Shown in pieces: positions 44,561-55,399 of a stretch of 64,000 nt of DNA (positions are counted from its first letter, which is position 1; every line of letters starts with the position of its first letter). A program made the position numbers and the translations under genes. Location of the stretch: the NCBI GenBank assembly GCA_031763025.1, contig JASSKH010000016.1, positions 6,563,054 through 6,627,053 of the forward strand, written 5' to 3'. The notes under the pieces were generated by a model. That model saw nothing but the letters and a program-made list of their open reading frames with translations, did not search any database and had not been told where the DNA came from. Source of the DNA: Macrocystis pyrifera. Its lineage: Eukaryota > Sar > Phaeophyceae > Laminariales > Laminariaceae.

Positions 44561-46269
44561 TCATGTGAGGGTCGTAAGAGCAGACCAGAGAGCCTGTACA
44601 CGCGCGTTCGTTGGGACGATAAATCGGTGGACGTCGCTTTTTTTTTTCTTTTATTCGCATTTATATTCATGCAATAATCGTATAAAGACGCGTTTTTGTT
44701 CTTTCTGCCGTCACTAGTTCGGTGATGGCATCGAGGGTGACGTGGCAGGCTGGGGGGGAGGAGGTCGAGGAAAGCATCACGGAACAAACACAGACGACAG
44801 CCGTCGACGTAAAAGTCAACTCCCGTAAGAGCGAGTTGAGTCCGCAAAGGGATGTGTGCGATCGTTTTTTTTCAGCGCGCGATTTTTCCAGAACGGGTAG
44901 GTTAAGGTTGCCGATACCGAACGAACAGCATCAGGGGTTTTCGAAAAGATTTTTGGTCGAGAGAGAGCCCTCCGGAGATAGAATGTTCGACGTTTAGCCC
45001 TTTACCGTTGTCGAGATGATTCTACCGCTGAAAAACGATCCCACCCACCCCTGTCCAAACTCAACGGCTATTTATACACGGTGTTGCAACGGGACCTATG
45101 GGCTAAATTTGGCACACGATACGAAATTGGAACGTGGAAGTGTCGTGTAAGCTTTATTTTCACCAATCCGCCGGAGGATAAAACTATATATATATATACG
45201 GAAGTTTTTTTTTCTTTGTAAGGTCGGCCGATACAAACATTAGGGCACCTCGTCCTTTTTCGTTGTTTGGGATGCTCCTGTTAATAGCATGCGAACAGCT
45301 TCGACAGCGGTTGTTGCAGTCGGCCTTGCCGCCGCCCTCCCGTGGCCGCTGTCGCTGCCGAAGCGAAAACATGTTCATCCATGCCTGGTGTGCACGAAAG
45401 TGTACAATGCTTGACATACAGTTGCTGGCTCGTCAATTGAATGCAAACTTGATGTTTCGAACGGACGTGTTGTGTTCAGCGCGCGCCGTGGTAGCACAGT
45501 CGATTGCGGGCGGCCCCGACTTGCATATAGTATACCTACCATGGCCAAGACTGGCGTGCGCGGAGCCGAAAGCAGTCGTCAGCTCGCCCGCCACGGTGAA
45601 GCCCCCCTTGCGCTTGACTTATATTGCGGACTAAAGGGAGTTCGACCCTCGGGTGCATTCCGAGGTCCAGGCTTGTCAGCCAGACGGGCCCGGGATTGTG
45701 CTTTTGTTAGGTACACACTCCATACACGCCATACTCACTGAGCTGGCAGTCGGCTATACCAGAAGTGTATGTGTATGTGCTTCTCCCCGTTCCGCGTCGA
45801 TTCTCCTCTGCCCGGTGTTACACGGTGGAATTGTTTTTTTTTTTCTTGTGTTGTGCCGTTTTGTCCGCTTCCGGTAGGATGCCGTTTTTTATCCGTGTTT
45901 TAGCTGTTGTCCGTCCGCCCCTGGTAGGGTGCCTTTTTTTGTTTGTGTTTTCCCTGTCCTCGTGCTCTCGACAAGCTCGGGTGTGGGGGGGGTGCATGCC
46001 GTGGGGCGCCACGGTGACCTTAACATGCATGTGATCGCGAATGTTTAGAAGGTGTCGTGAGGTATTCACCAAATTAATAAAAACAGCAGCTGTGAGATCA
46101 AGGGGTTCATTCGGTCGAAACTCATGTTTACAAGCTGTGTGTCATGCTTCGATCGCGCGTATTATATGTTTTACATGGCCTCATGCAGTGAATATATCCC
46201 GTACATGAGAAGAACATAATCTGAAGCTGCTGAATCCAGGGAGCGTGTGTGTTGCCTTAACGTTAAATC
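44561..46269. other. Intron sequence, no gene recognised
   Basis: A GC-rich part at 45280-45700 is open on plus in overlapping frames, without a domain; an unrecognised exon there cannot be excluded. T-runs at 44638-44648 and 45834-45844. (TA)n at 45186-45197. Confidence 0.4.
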
Positions 46270-46375
46270 GTCCTTTCTACCCAGCTTAATCACTACACCA
46301 ACTGTCCGTCCTGACCCCTTAACCTAGCGAGAAATTGCTCTGTCCCATAATGCAAGAACCTGTTTTACACCATTT
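46270..46375 (-). repeat. Interspersed repeat family D, diverged copy
   Basis: CGTCCTTTCTACCCAGCTTA, ACTGTCCGTCCTGA and CTAGCGAGAAATTGCTCTGT follow the reversed order of 33380-33490. Confidence 0.65.
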
Positions 46376-47864
46376 GTTGAACCAAAGAGTGCACGTATTT
46401 CGGGACACAGGCTGTGAGGCAGAGGAAGACCGAAAACGAAAAATAGTCGCAAATTTATGGGTAAAGCAAGTGCGACGTAAGCGTACCGGGTACGAAAACA
46501 CAACAACACAAGCAAGACCAGGAAATAAAAACTAAAAAAGACAACTAAAAAAAATGGAATGAAACAGAATACAAATGACGCGAGAAGATCAGAAAGGCTG
46601 CTAGAAGGAACGCGTACGTATTCAAGAAAGACAGATAGCTGCTGCACGGACGAAGCAACGCGACGGAGAGGAAGATACTGGCAGTAGGACGGCGGGGGGG
46701 GAAAGGAAACGAAGGGAAATACAAGGCAAAAAGCAAGAAGGAAGAGAAAAGGGAGAACAGAGAAAATCGCACTCCAGGCGGTGATAGTAACATGGGTGCC
46801 CGTCTCTGCCAGAAACCGATTCGGAAACCTAGCCACACTCGTCACCGTCTCTTAACTCCTCTCGTCCATAGCAGTGTCAAGTGTCAGTACTGCCGCTATC
46901 ACCCCCCCCCATGGAACAACTCAACAAGAAAACTGCTAGAATTCAAGGGCTTGTGTGTGTCTATATTTAAAAGAAATATAAACGATTTTTCGGTGATTGC
47001 ACGTAGCTTTGCCACGAGTAGGGAAATCGTTAGGTGTTTATTTTATACCTGGTATTACTGTTTTATAACAAAAAAAGTTGTACACCATCCTCACTATCAA
47101 GTAATAAGAATGTGTGTGTATCTATATTTTTCAAAATAAAAAAATAATTTTCCCGTTTTTTTCGGTTTTTTTTTCTTCTGTTTCTTCAACTGAATAGCGT
47201 GAGGTAAAACATATGGACTACTCGTGTACTTTGGACTACAGTAATTCAATAAGTCACCAAAATCGCAGGCGCTTTTTTTGTAAAGCGCCATTATATATCC
47301 TTAATAACTCCGACGACAAATCGAAGGGTACACTAAAATTATACCCCGGACGGGTCAAAGGCTCCGAGGAGTTGATACAGCTGAACCGGAGGGGGCTTTC
47401 CAAGCAAACTACGTGCGCATTCGTCCCCCCAAACACGGCGGTGGTATTTTTTTTTTTTTCATGTGTGTTTAGTAGCGGAACAGAGGAGCTTTTGAAGCCA
47501 CTGTTCATCGCGCAAGTTCGTCCAGCGGTGGTTGGCTCGGGCGTTATTGTAGTAGCAGCTGCGAAGAGGAGTTTTGTTTCCCTGGGCGCTGATCGCGACT
47601 TAAGCCGCTCTCCCTTCGATGTTGTCGTACACGACGATCACGTAAGTATCAGATACATTTTGCCACGCGAACGAGAAAGAGCCCCATAAAAAAAAAAAAA
47701 CGTTCTTCTTGTTTTTCACGGAACGCTATGTATACGTACCAGGTATGGAAGTTTTGGATTGATGTTTCGTTCTCAACGGCGGGTGCCATACACGCACTAA
47801 CTCCACTCTACTGTACTGTAGCAGGAAAAGCAAGGACCGTTAGTTCATTTTTTTTTTTGTGCGT
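46376..47864. other. Intron sequence, no gene recognised
   Basis: 46490-46780 is A/G-rich. TACCTGGTA at about 47045 and TACCAGGTA at about 47737. A T-run is at 47448-47459 and an A-run at 47688-47700. Open frames lack domains. Confidence 0.45.
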
Positions 47865-47975
47865 GTTGTTCACTTTCAATCGTCCTTTTCTACCCAGCTT
47901 CAGTGCACCCAGTGTCCGTCCTGATTCCTTATCCTAGAGAGATGCTCATTTCTGCGGTCACAGACTGAGAGAGGA
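47865..47975 (-). repeat. Interspersed repeat family D
   Basis: TTCACTTTCAATCGTCCTTT, CTACCCAGCTTC, CAGTGTCCGTCCTGATTCC, TAGAGAGATG and GGTCACAGAC match the family on the minus strand. Confidence 0.7.
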
Positions 47976-48463
47976 GAAGACCAACAACCAAAAATAATGG
48001 CGAATTCAAGGGTCGAGCGAGCGAAGTGCCAGCCTACCGGGTAGGAGAACACAACACAAGCAAGACCAGAATAAGAACGAAAAGACAACGCAACAAAGTA
48101 ATTTCTGCAGCGAAACGGAATACAAATTTGTGGGACGCTATGTTCACGTATGAATTTTTCGGAGTGAAAAATCGTTCTCAGCGACGAGCGCTACACATAC
48201 AGTAACCCCACTCTGGCCGAAAAGTAAGGACGGGTTCATCCTCGTATACAGTGTTAATGCCCAAACCCGCCTAAAGCTACCTAAACGTTCTTTGTGTTTC
48301 GGTTCAGAGTGTAATGTAGTACCCCATGGGCAAGGGTGCTCCAGGTTGGTGTCACGATAAGGTTTAAAGCCTTCCTCAGGTTCGGTGCTTCCTCCCTACT
48401 GGCGTGCGCATTCTGTGTCACACGTTTCTAGAACAAACGGGGCCGAGGAAACGATATATTGAT

Positions 48464-48464
<1 letters not shown>
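47976..48464. other. Intron sequence, trace of family G
   Basis: 48286-48312 (ACGTTCTTTGTGTTTCGGTT then CAGAGTG) resembles family G. Nothing else seen. Confidence 0.4.

Positions 48465-48502
<38 letters not shown>
48465..48502. repeat. 38-base poly-C run
   Basis: Uninterrupted C followed by CCTCCCCTCCCC. Confidence 0.98.
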
Positions 48503-48505
<3 letters not shown>

Positions 48506-48769
48506 CCTCCCCTATTATTTATATATTATCTATGGGTTGGGTTGGCGTCGGTTGGCAACGACACTGTAAAACATGCCGCTCACTACGTGAGCTAGACATC
48601 CAGGGTACCGTTTTTTTTTATTTATTTTTTTGGCGGTCGCCCACAGCCGGTCGTCGAGTTAAATCATTTGTGCGAGGTAAAGAGCCTTTACTCTGCACAA
48701 GGGAATTGATCGTATCGCGTAGTGTTCAAGGTAAGGCACCCAAGAGGTAGTTACATAGTACTCCCATTG

Positions 48770-49044
48770 CTGTCTCTGGAAGTGACTACACCGGAAATTA
48801 AACTAACTCACTGAAGCTGTCATCCATATGAAAGTCCGCCTCACAAGCGGTTCTTAGTAGGATGCAGCTCACCCTTCATGCGACTCGCCGGACACCTCAC
48901 GGCGCTTCGCGCTTGGTGCAAGCAATGTCTGCCTGGTCGGTGAAAACCCGACATGCTCCGTCCCGGCATTGTAGGGATGCGAGGGTCTATGGTAATACGA
49001 CTACGGCCATGCATGAGATCGAGTACATCTCTCCTATCGAGTAC

Positions 49045-49085
<41 letters not shown>
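48770..49085 (+). repeat. Interspersed repeat family B, longest copy with 40-base poly-C end
   Basis: Body as in 34525-34788 followed by CATGCATGAGATCGAGTACA, a short duplication (TCTCCTATCGAGTACACC) and C from 49046 to 49085. The left limit is not sharp. Confidence 0.8.
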
Positions 49086-49086
<1 letters not shown>

Positions 49087-49319
49087 CCGCACGCTGCAAG
49101 GGGCATGTACGGACACGATGGAACTGGACCACGAACGTTGCGTACGCACAGTGCAGCTGCGAGGACACACGTACGCGGTAAACTGCCATATAGACCACGC
49201 GCGTCAACGCAGTATAGTGCGCACTGCTGTACAGGGCTCAGGTTCCGGGGGGGAAACATCCTGAGCTGTAAAACGCTTCCGCAGTTGATTTCACATTTTC
49301 TTGGGATGAAAGCCTGCGT
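49086..49319. other. Intron sequence, no feature seen
   Basis: Follows the C-run; no repeat or coding match. Confidence 0.5.
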
Positions 49320-49561
49320 GTACTGCAAAACAAAATGAAAGATGGAAGCGGTGGTGATAGTTGAAAAAAAAAATCCTGAAACATCTGAGTCCGTGCTATC
49401 CAAATGAAAAATGGAAGTGGTGGTGATACTTACCCCCCCCCCCCCCCCGCCCGCCTCCTGTGGTAGTACGTGGGTTTTCCCTAAATAGTTATTAATAGTG
49501 ACCGTGCTATCAAAATGCGAAAGGAAACTGGTGGTAGTATACCCCCCCCCCCCCCCCCCCT
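49320..49561. repeat. Three tandem units, two ending in poly-C
   Basis: Units at about 49320-49370, 49385-49448 and 49499-49560 share CAAAATGAAAGATGGAAG or a close variant and GGTGGTGATA. The first ends in an A-run, the other two in C-runs of 16 and 18. Confidence 0.8.
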
Positions 49562-49626
49562 CCGTATGACTACGGCCATAAGACTACGATCATGCATGAT
49601 AAGGAGTACCCCCCCCCCCCCCCCCC
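49562..49626 (+). repeat. Family B end fragment with poly-C
   Basis: ATGACTACGGCCATAAGACT, GATCATGCATGATAAGGAGT, then C from 49610 to 49626. It ends 43 bases before the exon 4 acceptor. Confidence 0.7.
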
Positions 49627-49669
49627 TCTACTCCTTCGTGCTCCTTGACACGCCCATTTTTGTTCCCAG

Positions 49670-50013
49670 GATGCCAATCCCACCCCAACTTCGGCGTGGA
49701 GGGGGACCGACGCGCGATCTACTGCGCGAAGCACAAGCTCAAGGACATGGTGAACGTCAAGGCCCCCCGCTGCAGAGAGCCCGGGTGCACCCGTAACCCT
49801 GTCTACGGCCACGCGGGGGACCCGAGGGCGACCTACTGCCTCTCCCACAAGAGCCCCCTCATGGTGGACGTCAAGAACCGCTGCTGCGAGCACCCGGGCT
49901 GCAAGCACCAGCCCTCGTTCGGACTGGTGGGAGACCGCCGCGCTAACTTCTGCTTCGCGCACAAGCTGCCGTCGCACGTCAACATCCGCCGCGCAAGGGC
50001 TAGGGCCAGCTAA
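49670..50013 (+). CDS. EsV-1-7 repeat protein, exon 4 with the cysteine-rich module and stop
   Basis: Completes three EsV-1-7 repeats, each exactly C-X4-C-X16-C-X2-H with 12 residues to the next. In the 938-residue model the key residues are C821/C826/C843/H846, C859/C864/C881/H884 and C897/C902/C919/H922. Conserved words include GDRRAIYC, GDPRATYC and GDRRANFC. The tail after H922 is basic (IRRARARAS) and the stop is TAA 50011-50013. The regular Cys/His pattern suggests metal binding; no structure or biochemical role is certain. Family knowledge: EsV-1-7 proteins are expanded in brown algae, also occur in their phaeoviruses, and include IMMEDIATE UPRIGHT, which acts in early body-plan development. 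I do not claim this is that gene; repeat number alone does not settle orthology. Confidence 0.95.
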
Positions 50014-50250
50014 AAAAGAGAACATGACTTATGGTTTGTGTCGTCGGGTGGGGGGGGGAGGGGGGGGGGGGGGGGGGGGGGGAGGGCAGGGCGGGGGCGC
50101 CGGTGGAGGTGGACGCGAGGGGAAGCTGGCGGGAAAACGGCTAGTTTGTATCCTCCTCCGAATTTGTCAGGGCGGGGGCGCGGACGGCGGTGGAGGCTGG
50201 CGGGGGCGGTTGACGGAAGCGGCTAGTTTGTATTCACCCTCCGAATTTTT
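50014..50250 (+). repeat. 3' flank: G-tract and an 80-bp tandem duplication
   Basis: G-rich tract at 50050-50082 (23 uninterrupted G from 50060), then two units (about 50089-50170 and 50171-50250) sharing GGGCGGGGGCGC, GGTGGAGG, CGGCTAGTTTGTAT and CTCCGAATTT. Probably in the 3' untranslated part or just after it. No poly-A signal could be assigned. Confidence 0.75.
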
Positions 50251-50690
50251 CCGTCGCCGGTGGTCGTCGTTGTCGCCGTTTTTGTCTTTGCCGCCGTCTT
50301 TTCCGTCTACCTCACCCACTCGCGCCTTGCTCGCTAGCTCGCTATCTAGCTAGCTAGCCCTGCTTTGCTAGCTCGGCCTCTACACCTTACGCTCCGTGCA
50401 CCCTTTTGTCCACAGAGATGCGCCGTGCCTGTCAAGGGGTGGGGAGTTCTCCGTGTTTTTTCGGCAAATTACGAGTGCGGGAATTATGCATGTTTTTTCG
50501 TGCGGAAGGGCACGCGTGCGGGAGGAAGGTTAGGGAGGTGAGGGGGGAGTGGTGGAGACGGGGAGTTCGTTGCCCCCCACATCCCCAACCCACGATAGTG
50601 GGAGATGTGTACCCGTGAGATGTATACCCTCACGTTAGTTTGGGATATATATACCACCACGGTGTGTGCCACCACGGCGGTTGTGGCGCG
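50251..50690. other. Intergenic, no gene recognised
   Basis: A CTAGCTAGCT-type run at 50330-50372. Nothing else supported. Confidence 0.45.
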
Positions 50691-51115
50691 CCGCGTAAGC
50701 GTAAGCTTCAGCTTTAGGGTTAGCATGAGCGTTGCCGCGAGCATAATCGAAAGCGTGAGCGTGGGTGTAAGTGTTTGGGTTAGCGTTTTCATTGGCGTTG
50801 GCGCTGTCGTTGGCGCTGGCGATAGCGTTGGCGTTAGCGTTAGCGTTGGCGTTGGCGTTGGCGTTAGTGTTAGCGTTAGCGTTAGCGTTAGCGTTAGCGT
50901 TAGCGTTAGCGTTAGCGTTCGCGTTCGCGTTCGCGTTAGCGTTAGCGTTCGCGTTAGCGTTAGCATTGGCGTTAGCGTTGGCATTGGCGTTGACATTGGC
51001 GTTAGCATTGGCGTTAGCATTGGCGTTAGCGATAGTGTTGGCGCTGACATGGCGTTGGCGTTGGCGTTGGCGTTAGTGTCAGCGTCAGCGCTAGCGTAAT
51101 TAATGAACTTACGCG
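50691..51115. repeat. GTTAGC/GTTGGC hexanucleotide array
   Basis: Most regular at about 50820-51070, where GTTAGC alternates with GTTGGC, GTTCGC and GTTAGT in one phase. The long frames across it (poly Val-Ser or Leu-Ala) are artefacts of a 6-bp period. The unit is one base from TTAGGG, the telomere repeat of many eukaryotes, but I see no TTAGGG run. Confidence 0.95.
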
Positions 51116-51340
51116 TTAGGTTAGCATGAACGTAACGTTTACTGGTATTCGTTCGCGGTAGCGTGATTTTGAGGGTTGGCGTAGCGCAAAGCGTAGGCGC
51201 GACCGTGAGCTTCAACGCTCAAGCGTAAGCTTGAGCATCAATCGTTATTGTGAACGTGAGCGTTAGCGTGACTGTGGGCGTTAGCTCGAGCATAGGCGGA
51301 AGCTCAAGCTTAAGCGTGAGCGTGAGTTCGTTTGGTTGGC
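51116..51340. repeat. Degraded margin of the hexanucleotide array
   Basis: GTGAGCGTTAGCG, AGCTCAAGCTTAAGC and GTGAGCGTGAG words continue the GCGTNA style with both senses mixed. Confidence 0.6.
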
Positions 51341-52639
51341 AGTGGCTGGTTAACGTTTTTTCGCTGAGGGGGCGCTGTCAAAGCGAAGACTGGGTTTTCG
51401 TCTTATCATGCGCCGCCTCCGCTACAACCAGCTTGTAGCTCCACCAAAAAGAAAGCCACTTGGAGGGGACGAGGAGTGAGGGGAAGCGTTTTGTACCATT
51501 CCCCTTTTTTTAGTCGCTTCCTTCTTCGCCGATATTTTAGTCGCTTTGTTTTTTCCTCCACGTACATCGTAATGATGCGCTGAAGTTTTTGGCGATTTTT
51601 GCACGAGACCCCCGCGTGTCGGGCACATTCCGGGTTTGCGTCGACGCCGCTATTCCGCCTACAGCGTGGAGAGGGGAGAAGGTTGGGGAGGGGGGAGGGT
51701 TAGAGCGTTTGTTGGACAAACAAAAACTGACGAATGATGAATGAAGTGTAGCACGTACTGTTGTTGGTTGCTTTTTTTTTTGCTTCTTTTTTGCGTTTGG
51801 TTTTGCCGGGTTTTTTGTATTTTGTGATTTGTGATTTTTGTTTTGTGTTTCTTTTTGGAGTTTTTTTTTTTTTCGTTTTTTTTTTTTTGTTGTCTCTTTT
51901 TCTTCACATCTTTTTCTTTGTTGTATTCAGAAGTCATAATCTTTTTTTGCTGGTACTTACGTACCGTTACGGTGAATATTTGTTGGCGTCTTGTGTGGGC
52001 GCGGCCCCCGTTACCAGGGCCTCTCATCATACCGGTTATTGTTTGGATGGGATGATAGTGAAAACGGCTTGCCGATATTATTTTTTTTTCTGTTTTTCAT
52101 GTTGTAGAGATGGTCGGTGGGAGCGAAAATGCTCGTGCTGTCTTTGTTTGGACGGAGGGGACGTTTGAAGTTGGCGGTTCCCGACCGTGTTACGTAGTTT
52201 CTCGTTGTTGTCTTTCTGCGAGTCATCGAGATGGGTATCAATCAGTAAAGGATCATGGCTGTTGTTCTCGGTTGACGGTGGGCGACAGGACGATATCGTT
52301 ACATTGTTCGGAAAAACGTGTGGGGGTCGATTATTCTTGTGGTAGCGGTGGTGTACAGGCGGGACTCTGCTGCAGGTTTTACTTGGTTTCTGTTGTTTCG
52401 ATGACGATTTACTTACACTGAAAAAAAAACAAATGCATTCGTCGTAGCGGGATACGATTGGCTGTACCTAGGTATCCAACGTTTCGTTTCGTTTTTCACG
52501 GTGGGTTCACACGCACAATAAACAAGTGCTCGCCATGTGTAGTATTACGGCAGTAAGAAGAGCTGTTTAGGAGGTAACTTTTATACGAGAAGAGCAGTCA
52601 AGTCAGGCGTATATTTGGCTCGTTGCACGAACTTACCTA
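51341..52639. other. Intergenic, T-rich part, no gene recognised
   Basis: 51768-51930 is T/TG-rich with T-runs. Phe/Leu-rich frames there are composition artefacts. No repeat family matched. Confidence 0.5.
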
Positions 52640-52765
52640 CGAGCCTAGCGGAGGGGAAAGGGGAGAGAGAGACAAAGAGAGAGAAAGGAGAGAGAGAGCG
52701 GTGAAGGCTCTAGGTTATGGTAAGTAATTCACTGTACGAGGTTTGAAAGGGGGGGGGGGGGGGGT
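52640..52765. repeat. GA-rich block and a poly-G run
   Basis: GAGAGAGAGACAAAGAGAGAGA-like purine block (52652-52700) and a G-run at 52749-52763. Confidence 0.85.
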
Positions 52766-53645
52766 GGATGGGGGGTTCTGGAGCTTCATTCTACAATGTG
52801 TCTTCCAACCGATGCCTTTTTTGCCCAGTCAGAGGGAGTGCGTTTCCTGTTGAACTCTTAAGGGACCGGACGGGGCGAGAGCGGTTGGTTGTTATTGAAG
52901 AGATGCTGCGCCGGTGCTTGGCTGCAGGCTTGCTATAACTACGTTTTGCGCGCTGCGAGAGAAGGGATTGCTACTTCCCTCGCTTCTGGCGTTTTCTTTT
53001 TTTTCTCGATGTATATCGATGTCACAACAACTCAATCCAGGAATTTTTTCGATATTTAATTACTCGTACTCGTAGCGTTAATGGGCATTAGGTTGAGGGG
53101 ATCGGGGTCCTGTATCCCCGCTACCAGAAGGGGCAATACCTATGAGCATGAATTGATTCAGCGTTTTTCATCATGGTGCGTTCTCCACCGCATATAATGT
53201 TGCACCTTTTGCGGAGTCGTCGTGGAGACATTAACTATGTCTTGACGTCCGCGGCTAATAATATTGTCTTCGATAATAATAGCGGAAAGTCCGATCTTGT
53301 CTGATCGAAAACTGTCCCTCCTCTCCCCCCAGTTCGGAGGCTCAGAACCTACGCATGTTTCCCAAACGGTCCCTAACGATTGACGCCCATACCGCGAGCG
53401 CAAATCGATGCCTGACACACGGGTGGTCATGATAGGCTCCGTGGTCTATTGGATCAATCTTCAAAGAGTTAAAATAAACTCATCGAAAAAGAGATATCAG
53501 GTATCTAATATCTGGTACCCTGTATTTTTTTAGGGTCACAGTAGATATCCGTTGAAACTAATAGAGCCACATTGCGAATATCGGGATAGTTAGGAGAGCT
53601 TTAATTAATTTTGGGAAGAGTTGCAACTATAAGTCGAAGAGAGAC
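52766..53645. other. Intergenic, no gene recognised
   Basis: A 90-codon minus-strand frame (53158-53430) is hydrophilic, without a recognisable domain. I do not call it. Confidence 0.4.
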
Positions 53646-53689
53646 GTACGTGGCTGTAGGAGAGGTAATCAAGAGTGCTGGAGGACCTG

Positions 53690-54140
53690 GAGTGTTAGTG
53701 TGTGTACCCTCCCAAGTTCAAGTTTATTTTCCGCATCTGAATTTCTCGCGGTTTCAGCGTCCTGAGCTTTTCCAGTCCTCAAGTGGCTCATTTCTACCGC
53801 GGGCATCTAACTAGCTGTTCACGTGCTCGATACAGTGTGTCAGCCCCGTCAGCCTGAAGACAGCCTACGTAAACTTTTGCAGATTACTGCGGGAGTCGAT
53901 GTTATCAATAGGATATGAGCCCCCGTTCAATTGATACTCTCAATAGTTCTGAGCCTCATTGTAGCGAGCCGCACGCATCGGGAACAATTGTGGACACGGA
54001 GCTGGAGCACTGTACCAGCACCAGCCTTTGCAGGTCACCGCGGGAATACTGTTCGGGTGTCCTCAATAGGTTCTGAGCCTCGTTTCAGCGCGGCACACGC
54101 AGCGAGAACCTTTGTGGGCACGGAGCTGGGGCAGCCGCGG
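53690..54140. repeat. Degenerate tandem repeat, about 115-120 bp unit
   Basis: Best pair: 53937-54050 and 54060-54138, sharing TCAATAG, TTCTGAGCCTC, CGCA(T/G)CG, GAAC and GGACACGGAGCTGG or GGGCACGGAGCTGG. An older trace with CAATAGGATATGAGCC is at 53908-53923. Confidence 0.65.
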
Positions 54141-55399
54141 AGGATTTCTTCAGTTAGCGCTGACTTCCAGCGGCTCGACACAGCTCGGTTCCGTGGCTGC
54201 AGTAGCCCAGCACAGGCTTGAGCGCGTGGTTTTCAATACTCCCGACAAATAATCGGGTTGGTGTAATACTGTTGTTGTTGCACACGTAGCGTCGAGTGGT
54301 CGCCATGGAAAACGTTGCGTGTAACAACCCCCGAAAGCGGTGATTAAAAACTGTCCGGTCATGACTGGCAGGGACAACGTCGCTTGACACGTACATAAAA
54401 GCATGCGTGTCGTCTGCCTTTCGCCCTACAGCGAACACGTCTTCCAGGCTTTTCAAGGCCCAGGAGTCATTTCTCTACTGCGGTCATCGCTGACACCACG
54501 ATGATACTCAGTGTCGTTTCCGAGCGGACGTGGGGACAAGCGAACCAGCACCTCAAGAGCGTTCTGTTTCTCTCCACATCCGGCTCCGGCAGCAACTTTT
54601 TGTAAACTTAGGGTAGCTCTCGCTATAGGAACTCGAGTTGGTACATATGTGCAACTGTCGTCAACTACCTGTTGTTCGTGCTGGGGGGAAGGTACAATAG
54701 CTAAATTTATTAAAATGGACAGTAGGAGCCTTCTTGTCGGACGGCGAAGATCTCTTTCTTCAGCTTTTCTGTACTCGTAGGGTTTCCGGCTTCATCCGGC
54801 TGAGAAGGAAGGCATGCCCCAATGTTTTAGAGGTAATGTAAATTGGCAACTCGCTTCGCTAAGAGAAACAAATTCGAGGCAAAGCTGCCGCAAAAGACCG
54901 AACAGCGTATGTATGTAAGAACACGTGGCTTGGGAGGCTTTGACGGAGCGGCATAATGAGCACACCAAGGAGACTAGACGCGTACCGCGGTAAGCTGGTC
55001 AACACAAAATATTGAAACCAGGGAATCGACAACATGCTTTTTGTTCTGGGTGAATGCTGTGACACTCTCAAGCAAATGGGGCAGACAGTGGCAATCCGTG
55101 GCACCGCTGCGCGTAGTTACTCGACATGTGGGACGAACACCGCCGACTGCCGTCTCCGCCTCTCCTCGCTTCTGAGTCAACCCACTTTTTCATGGTGACG
55201 CGCGTGCTGCTGACGGGGCCTATACTGGTACTCCTTCGCTTTCAGCATAACGAAGTCTTGCATGGCGCGTACGACGTCTTTGTAGTAGTTTCTTACTGAG
55301 CAATACGAAGACTCTTCCCTGCAGAGCACGAGTGTGTACGAAACGCCAGCTAGGAAAAGCGCGGCTTACGGGCTGGATGACATCCGACACATGGTACAC
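54141..55399. other. Intergenic, possible retroelement margin
   Basis: Several open frames on both strands, none recognised. The right part may already belong to the copia-type fossil that follows. Confidence 0.35.

Larger units (their letters stand above)
43641..49669 (+). other. Intron 3 (6.0 kb), supported by motif restoration
   Basis: Starts GTAAGAGAACC, ends TTTTGTTCCCAG. Splicing it joins G to GA, making Gly, and restores C-X4-C of the first repeat. It contains family B, D and E repeats and C-runs (43897-43912, 48465-48502, 49046-49085, 49433-49448, 49543-49560, 49610-49626), the last lying only 43 bases before the acceptor. Confidence 0.9.

Noticed and set aside
49645-49669. Start of exon 4 as a single-exon protein at an upstream in-frame codon
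   Set aside because: The region is pyrimidine-rich intron end with a clear CAG acceptor, and splicing restores the EsV-1-7 motif exactly.
50484-51215. Long frames on both strands over the GTTAGC array
   Set aside because: A 6-bp period keeps every frame open and gives two-residue periodic protein text; not coding.
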